DNA of 64,000 nucleotides from Amorphochlora amoebiformis (Eukaryota > Cercozoa > Chlorarachniophyceae), in the NCBI GenBank assembly GCA_054601695.1, contig BAAHQB010000367.1, positions 89,518-153,517 of the forward strand, written 5' to 3'. Below are positions 25,620 through 64,000 of the stretch, one piece after another. Under the pieces are notes generated by a model, which saw only the letters and a program-made list of their open reading frames with translations, made no database searches and was not told where the DNA came from. Both the position numbers and the translations under genes were made by a program. The stretch's first letter is position 1, and each line of letters opens with the position of its first letter.

Positions 25620-27310
25620 TACTCATGACATCCTCATCAGTATATAATCAATTCATTTAATCATATCATTTGAATTGATATTTCAAGCTAAGGTCGCGAG
25701 CCGTGAGAATATAACCTAAAAAATGTGTCGAGGATTCTACCACTTATTATATCATAATGAAACTCCCCAGTGCTAGCTACGTCACGCATAATGCTAAGAT
25801 TAGCAAGCAGGTCTTAACTTTGGTGAATTACATCATCAGAATGACTAGTCACGGTAATCATGATGGTAATAGATCTGTTAGATGATTGCTAATAACTCTG
25901 GAGTTTTAGATAATCTATCAAAAATGTCAAGTATTATATTATCTAGATTATTATCACTGCTGTGTGGCCCCGAGACGCAATATCTGACATATAACCTAGA
26001 TAGCTAGCTAATACTAGTAATAGCTCAGATTATTAAGGTCACAAGTTGACTCACAACAGTGTTACTGAGATAAGTTCCCCATCATCAGTACTTTCGAGTA
26101 CCGTCGGATAGTGGCTGGTGTTAATGGCCGACCGTACGGTACTTTTCAACCGTAGCTACTGAGGTAGTGTAGACTCTAGCATGCAAGCACGTTAGTTGCG
26201 GCGGAACTTAGCAATGCATTAATAGTAGCTTAACGGTTGGTTACCCGAAGTTGAAAAAAGGTTTACTATGTCACCGAGTACTGTGATATACCTGAGAGTT
26301 TAAACTGTTCTAATAAATAGCCATTACAGTGCTGACACTAGATGTAATTATATATGGTTGCTGTGATTCCACCGCATCATTTCACACCGTATATATGTAC
26401 GATATAATTCTATATACAAGAGGTAGCTACATACACATAGGCCTGCATATCCTATGATGCGTACCGTGTACGTATCAAAAATTTGTGTTGTGTGTGTTGT
26501 TGGAACTTCAAATATTATGTTCGCACGTTGAGTTTGTAATAAATAATATCTTCCGACTACGTATACTCATGAATATTAGTAACCATTGGTACGTACAACA
26601 CGCACGTGTCTTCTGTGCGTGCTTATCGTCCTTGCGTGTGTTGGCGTAAGTTGGGTACGCATGATGAATCATTGATGATACGCAGGTTCTATAGGTCTTC
26701 GCACGTACGTAGGTATGTGTCTGTTATCTATCGGACGTTCGTACGTACGTACGCACTTGAACGGCATGTATGTTCTAGAAATTGTTTGTACATGTTGCCC
26801 ACATATACCAGTATGTAAGGGATACTGCGCACGTGACAGCAGCAGGGCTGGTGACTATCAACAACTAGAATCTATTATATTTTGCGACAATAATACTAGA
26901 ATATTGTCATAGTCAGTTATCTCGGGTAGTATACATACATGTGTATGTGTACCATTGAATATTCGACCGCTGTACCGTGACTTCCGAAATTTGGCTTAAA
27001 AGTTTCCCGGCCGGTCATTCTAGATTTAGATTCTAGTAATCTAGGTAATTGTCCCCTTCTAAACGTTACCGACAGTTAGCTGTCATTTGCAATGAATTAT
27101 AAGATCAAGAAGTTAAATTCAAGAAAGTTTCAGCAAAATTGAGTGAAGATAATTAATCATCGACCGTCCGAAAACAAAACCAGGGTATTAGAGATACAAA
27201 GCCGCCCTATTGTCGACGACTTCCTGACTACCTTCCCGCACGACTGAGCCCTTTGATAACTCACCGCGGAGAGTCCGTAACCTGAGAGTGGATGTAGCTT
27301 TTAATATATT
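25620..27310. other. Complex intergenic island rich in CTAG and CGTACG words
   Basis: This 1.7-kb island lacks (TA)n tracts and shows many CTAG, TCTAGA, ACTAG, TACGTACG and CACGTACG palindromic words. I see no splice-supported exon, no tRNA fold and no long open frame. It resembles the islands at 2745-3440, 11090-11850 and 55130-56080 in style. Confidence 0.55.
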
Positions 27311-27488
27311 TACATTCTCATGAAATACTTGGGTATATTTTCAAATCTCGTTCTATATCTCTATCTTCTCTTATATATATGTGTGTGTATATATGTATAT
27401 ACATTTATATATGTATATATGTGGATATAGATAGAAAGATCGATATATATTTATGTCTAAATGTATATTGATGTTTGCACGCATACAT

Positions 27489-27536
<48 letters not shown>

Positions 27537-27766
27537 ATATATATGTGCGTATATATAATATACACACACATATATATAATATATATACACATACATATTC
27601 ACTCATTATATATATATGTAAATATACAAATCTATAAGATTGTTGAAATACACAAACGTTGATTTGTCCGTAGAGATAGCACTACCATCTGCTATCACCG
27701 AGTTCTCCTCCAACACTTGTCTGTTAAATGTATATTAACGCGTATAACTATATATATATATATATA

Positions 27767-27827
<61 letters not shown>

Positions 27828-28094
27828 TTTTAATGTCTTCCCGACTTTTCATGATGTCAAACTTGAACAAGTACTAGGACTATATATATATATATATACA
27901 TGTAAATATATATCAAACAAGTAAAATATGAAACATCTATGTAGCATGATACTTTAAAGGCAAATAGTATGATATTTTCACTTATAATTAATTAATTATA
28001 CACACAACTATATAGGAATATACTTTCGACCCAAAAAGACTTTTAAACCATTATATGCACATGATATATTTATAATACATATCTATGGTGTATT

Positions 28095-28855
<761 letters not shown>

Positions 28856-29029
28856 TTTTCTGATTGATTATTGTATATATATACATATATATACATATAA
28901 TGTATATATATATATATATATATATATAAATATATATATTCTATAACTTTTATATTTTATATTTGTAAATATATATACGTATGTGTAGTATGTAAATCTG
29001 TATGTACAAATAAGTTGTATCTGTTTACA

Positions 29030-29064
<35 letters not shown>

Positions 29065-29090
29065 AATATGTATATGTAATATTATGTATG

Positions 29091-29145
<55 letters not shown>

Positions 29146-29234
29146 GTGAATATATATGTATGTATACATATCTTTATATGTATAAATAAATAAATATATA
29201 TATATATATATATATTTATATTTTATTGTATATG

Positions 29235-29271
<37 letters not shown>

Positions 29272-29319
29272 CATATTCATATATACATATGCACCAATGT
29301 ATATAGGTATATACGCATT

Positions 29320-29366
<47 letters not shown>

Positions 29367-29468
29367 TATATACACATATATATACATATATATATATGTA
29401 TATGAATGTATATATACATATTATATATACATTAATATACATATACATATACACACACACATATTTTA

Positions 29469-29514
<46 letters not shown>

Positions 29515-29554
29515 GAATGATGAACATTTGTACACGAAATACGAAATACACACA

Positions 29555-29643
<89 letters not shown>

Positions 29644-29653
29644 ACACACGCAT

Positions 29654-29706
<53 letters not shown>

Positions 29707-29803
29707 TACATACTATTCATATATGTAATATATTATTGATATATAGTTAGATAACCGTTGTAGTTGGGTTTGTATTTGTAACCACGTGTGTACAGCGCTA
29801 ATG

Positions 29804-30736
<933 letters not shown>

Positions 30737-30745
30737 ATATATTAC

Positions 30746-30780
<35 letters not shown>

Positions 30781-30796
30781 ACATATATACATATAC

Positions 30797-30828
<32 letters not shown>

Positions 30829-30909
30829 GTATGTATGTATGTATATATAAAACAATATATATATACAACAAAGAATAGGGCAAAAGAGAACTGTGTTATC
30901 TATTATTAT

Positions 30910-30940
<31 letters not shown>

Positions 30941-30948
30941 ATATATAC

Positions 30949-30992
<44 letters not shown>

Positions 30993-31107
30993 TCACATAC
31001 ATTCAAAATACACTCATTAATGAAGAAAGGTACAACAAATATATAACATATATATATACCAATATATATATATATATATATATATAGATATATTGGTATA
31101 TATGCAT

Positions 31108-31141
<34 letters not shown>

Positions 31142-31190
31142 TGTGTATGTATTTATATATATATATATATATATGTAAGTATGTATATAC

Positions 31191-31221
<31 letters not shown>

Positions 31222-31345
31222 AATATATATTATATGTTATATGTATGTGTATATCTAAACATTTGTTAGTACACACACATACACGCACATATATATATAT
31301 ATATATATTTATTAGATATATATATATATGTATGCATATATACAT

Positions 31346-31406
<61 letters not shown>

Positions 31407-31474
31407 AACAGGGTTCCCTCCATTTACAAAGAATAATGCCAAGGGAACTGTCTTCATGTATATATATTATATAC

Positions 31475-31524
<50 letters not shown>

Positions 31525-31525
31525 C

Positions 31526-31572
<47 letters not shown>

Positions 31573-31647
31573 AATAATATATATATATATATATAATATA
31601 CATATATATATATATACGTATATAATATATATATATATACATACATG

Positions 31648-31696
<49 letters not shown>

Positions 31697-31772
31697 ACAT
31701 ATGTATACACACACATATACATATATATATATATATATAATATATATATATAGATATATATATGCACAATAC

Positions 31773-31812
<40 letters not shown>

Positions 31813-31864
31813 TATATATATATTTATATATATATGCACAAAGTCGTAATGTATACTCAAATGC

Positions 31865-31912
<48 letters not shown>

Positions 31913-31920
31913 GTATATAT

Positions 31921-32000
<80 letters not shown>

Positions 32001-32016
32001 CACATGTATACATATT

Positions 32017-32050
<34 letters not shown>

Positions 32051-32307
32051 TTGTCAAATATATATATATATATATATATATGTGTGTTTCAACAGTGTAT
32101 AATGTATGTTTCAACAGTGTATAATGCAAAGGGGATTTATGTATGTATATACCTTTATTCATATTTATATATGTATATATATATATATATATATATGTAA
32201 ACATTACATAATATATATGTGTATACATGATACAAACTAAGTATAATCACAACATATAAACAAATTCTCACATATGCACAATTACAAATTTGCATATTGA
32301 AACACAC

Positions 32308-38378
<6,071 letters not shown>

Positions 38379-38850
38379 CTCTCCCTCCGCTCTTACTTCT
38401 TCCCCTTTCCCGATGTATGTACGTGCGTGTTTTTACTACCTTGACACAAACGTATGCATAAAGTGGGATTCCGCGGGTAAAGTTGGTCTTTCAGGATAAA
38501 TCCGGCGCGAATTTGTTTACAATTTCTTGTCTTTTCCGATACCAAAAAAAAATGTTAGGAGATAGTTGTAATACCAATGGTGGGTTGGGAAAGATGTAGC
38601 TTACATCTTCCATTCATGTAACCCTTTCCGTATAATGGTATCACTTGCGACACATACGCAATATACGTAGTCATTTGTATATACTAGCGTATGTGATTTG
38701 CATATATGCTTTTGTACATATAGCTAAATGAACACAGATGATGGTCACATCTAGTTATACATGGATTCCATCTGGCATATTGATGTAGCATAGTGTGTGA
38801 GAGCATGCAATCACATAGAATGTATATTTTAAACTGTATACGTAAAATAC

Positions 38851-38904
<54 letters not shown>

Positions 38905-39116
38905 CTACATATATATATAATATTATATATATATATATATATATCATATATATGTATATATATATATATATGTATATATATAATATATATAACCGTTCAT
39001 CATGTTTAAGAGGTTTTCGACGTATCTCACTCGCCCTGAGCGCCGCAGGGATGAGGATTTGTCATAAATATACATACAAGTTCGATATCTATATATGCAT
39101 ATATCTTGTATGAATT

Positions 39117-39158
<42 letters not shown>

Positions 39159-39198
39159 TATATACATATATATATATATATTATACTATGAATATCAG
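38379..39198. promoter_or_regulatory. Divergent upstream region of genes D and E
   Basis: Genes D (-) and E (+) start from here. The gene E first exon is not settled. A plus-strand frame from ATG 39002 (MFKRFSTYLTRPERRRDEDL) looks like a basic cytosolic tail, but its donor does not match the phase of the membrane-segment exon. ATG 38551 followed by a GTGGGT donor at 38578 has the right phase but a less typical tail. (TA)n fills 38860-38990. Confidence 0.4.
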
Positions 39199-54251
<15,053 letters not shown>

Positions 54252-54254
<3 letters not shown>

Positions 54255-54412
54255 CCCTAACCCTAACCCTAACCCTAACCCTAACCCTAACCCTAACCAG
54301 TCAATGGTCCTAGGACTAAGACATGCTGAATAATCTGATCCTAACCCTAACCCTAACCCTAACCCTAACCCTAACCCCAACCTCTAACCCTAACCCTAAC
54401 CCTGACGCCCTA
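54252..54412 (+). repeat. Interstitial CCCTAA array at the end of gene E
   Basis: CCCTAA copies run from the gene E stop codon (TAA at 54252-54254) to 54298. They are interrupted by 43 bp of other sequence and continue at 54341-54405. Confidence 0.95.
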
Positions 54413-54990
54413 ACCCGACGCCTTAACGTTCCCGACGCCCTAACGTTCCCGACGCCCTAATGTTCCCGACGCCCTAGCATTCCGAAAGCCCTAACGTTCC
54501 CCAACGCCCTAACGTTCTCGACGCCCTAACGTTCCCGACGCCCTAGCATTCCGAACGCCCTAACGTTCCCAACGCCCTAACGTTTCCGATGCCCTAACCC
54601 GACAACCTAAACCGACGACCTAACGTTCCGGACGCCCTACCCGATGACGTAACGTTCCCGACGCCTAATCCGACGCCCTAACGTTCCCGACGCCCTAACG
54701 TTTTCGACGCCCTAACATTTTCGACGCCCTAACGTTTTCGACGCCCTAACGTTCCCGACGCCCTAACGTTCTCGATACCCTAACCCAACGCTCTAAACCG
54801 ACGTTCCGGACGACCTAACGTTCCCGACGCCCTAACTGACGCCCTAACGTTCCCGACGCCCTAACCCGCGCCCTGACGTTTTCGACGCCCTAACGTTTTC
54901 GACGCCCTAACGTTGTCGAAGCCCTAACATTCCCGACATCTAGCATTCCCAACGCCGTAACGTTCCCGACATCTAGCCCTATAACACAAG
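54395..54990 (+). repeat. 17-bp satellite GACGCCCTAACGTTCCC
   Basis: About 33 copies of a 17-bp unit, GACGCCCTAACGTTCCC with variants such as CCCGACG, TTTTCG and short forms, follow the telomeric array. The CCCTAA core inside each unit suggests it derived from the adjacent telomeric repeat. Confidence 0.93.
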
Positions 54991-56080
54991 AACCCCAACC
55001 TCGAACCTGGCTACAACCCTAACTTAATTAACCCTTTTTTTTTTATATATTACATATATATATGTAAATATATATATATATATATATATCTTCGGAACCT
55101 CGAATGAGGCTAACCCCAGCCCTAACCCCCTCAAGGTGTGCAACAATGAAACAGAGATATTCTTACTCTAGACGTTAGATACTGTGAAATGGCTGGATGT
55201 AACTAGTGTAAATGGTACATACCTCTAGATACCTAGATACGGTCTGAGATCGGTCTGAGTATCCATGTACTAGATGTAGTTTTTTTCCCTAGTATAGTCC
55301 AGTTAGTAATCTCTAGAATCTAGACAATATTACCTAGATTACTATCAGCTCTAAATCCTATAGATGTGTAACGTTATTTTGTATAGACTAAATAGATAGC
55401 TACTAGAGCTAGTAGCTCTAGTAGATGGCTAGATTAGATGCGTATACGTCTAGATAGCTCTGCTATCTTTAGTAGCTCTAGGTACTGCACCTAGTCTAGC
55501 TAGTGCGCGTGTTCGATTCAACATCTGCCTTAGATTTTAATAGTTTTATCACCGTGTTCGAATTTAACAACTGTCTAGACTGTCTTATGATATGAGATTT
55601 TTATAAAAATGATTTAGATGATGCATTCACAAAAACTCCAGTACAGTCCTTATATCCAGTGTATATTACTAGATTATATTACTTCTAGTACTTGGCCAGA
55701 CTCTAGATGTCTTATGTATGACCGAGACATGATTTGTTCAATGCCCGGGTCCGATTTCTAGGATCTGGTAATCTAGGTAATTACTGGTGTCTGGAATTAT
55801 TAGAATCTAGAGAATTCTAGGAATTATCTAGATTATGCTCAAATGAATAATCATCGCGACCGGGCAGTACTGATCTAAGCGGTGCTCTGACTAAGAATTA
55901 TAATGATTCAACTTCTAGAACTTGATATGTGCGATCGTTTAGTGACTCAATACCCGGCCACCAACACATCCAGTAGACAAGCTAGATCAAAACACTGAGA
56001 AGCACTAGAAAACACCTTCTACTAGTCTAGACCTTAAGTCTAATAAAGTCTAAAAAAGTATTGGAGGCGTTGAATTACAT
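54991..56080. other. Intergenic CTAG-rich island between convergent genes E and G
   Basis: From about 55130 to 56080 the sequence is complex and very rich in CTAG, TCTAGA and AGCTCTAG words, for example at 55410-55510. No exon with paired splice sites is seen. Shortly before it lie a T-run and one (TA)n tract at 55040-55090. Confidence 0.55.
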
Positions 56081-56082
56081 GA

Positions 56083-56206
56083 AGAAAGGGCCTTTTGGGT
56101 GACGTTACAGCCGTTACACTCGTTACAAAGAGCCTTTTGGGTGACGTTACAGCCGTTACACTCGTTTCAAAGAGCCTTTTGGGTGACGTTACAGCAGTTA
56201 CACTCG

Positions 56207-56212
<6 letters not shown>
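56083..56212 (-). repeat. 42-bp tandem repeat starting at the gene G stop codon
   Basis: Three copies of a unit that in minus-strand sense contains GTAACGAGTGTAACGGCTGT and AACGTCACCCAAAAGGC span 56083-56209. The gene G stop codon TAA (56209-56207) lies in the first copy, so the 3' UTR is a tandem array. Confidence 0.88.
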
Positions 56213-63490
<7,278 letters not shown>

Positions 63491-63499
63491 GTAATACAG

Positions 63500-63536
<37 letters not shown>

Positions 63537-63613
63537 ATATATATATATATATATGTGTGTGTATGTATACATATGAATATATTTATATAGTAAATAAATA
63601 ATACATGTTACAT

Positions 63614-63687
<74 letters not shown>

Positions 63688-63752
63688 CATATCTATGTGT
63701 GTATATATATTTATTATAGAAATATACATTTTTACATATAAATATTTCTATA

Positions 63753-63787
<35 letters not shown>

Positions 63788-63878
63788 GTATGTAATATAT
63801 ATATGTATATATACACACATATATGTATGTATGTATATATATATATATTATATAAATATATATATATATATATAAAAG

Positions 63879-63965
<87 letters not shown>

Positions 63966-64000
63966 GTATACAAAAATGTATTGATATATTTGTATATATA
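63491..64000. repeat. (TA)n intron of gene F to the window end
   Basis: The last ~510 bp are (TA)n with short interruptions. I see no further exon. Confidence 0.85.

Noticed and set aside
26606-26912. Overlapping 65-70 codon frames
   Set aside because: No splice sites, no membrane or motif pattern, and the region shows CTAG/CGTACG word bias.

Overview
This window looks like nuclear DNA of a eukaryote, probably a unicellular alga or other protist; I cannot name the species. Genes are split into many short exons (about 20-170 bp, a few longer) with GT...AG introns. The introns are dominated by (TA)n tracts, CT-rich tracts, minisatellites and interstitial TTAGGG/CCCTAA blocks. Most long open frames here are low-complexity Tyr/Ile (TA)n frames and are not genes. 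I rebuilt genes by hand from islands of normal sequence, joining exons only where the donor, acceptor and reading phase agree. All boundaries are therefore predictions.

Layout. Gene A (+, 265-2737) is the 3' end of a glycosyltransferase-like gene cut by the left edge. Gene C (+, 4338-10069) is an eight-exon, ~609-residue type II membrane protein with a METTL24/FkbM-like methyltransferase domain. Gene B (-, 23734-11862) is a 16-exon, ~822-residue type II membrane protein: short N-tail, one membrane segment, a ~410-residue repeat stalk with regularly spaced N-x-T sequons, then a glycosyltransferase-like domain whose last five exons are paralogous to gene A. Genes A and B lie in inverted orientation around gene C. 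An intergenic stretch follows (23.7-32.3 kb). Gene D (-, 38378-32308) is a ~270-residue protein I do not recognise. It is divergent from gene E (+, ~39.2-54.25 kb), a type II membrane protein of about 18 exons with another glycosyltransferase-like domain; its stop codon is made by the first CCCTAA of an interstitial telomeric array. Gene G (-, ~61.5-56.2 kb) is a small single-pass protein of unknown function. Gene F (+, 62.26 kb to beyond the right edge) is the start of another type II membrane protein.

The recurring single N-terminal membrane anchor with glycosyltransferase or methyltransferase domains suggests a cluster of Golgi glycan-building and glycan-methylating enzymes. The most unusual structural theme is that many exons have partial tandem copies of themselves, usually one exon edge, embedded in the neighbouring (TA)n tracts. 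Intergenic islands rich in CTAG words separate genes and are not seen inside introns.
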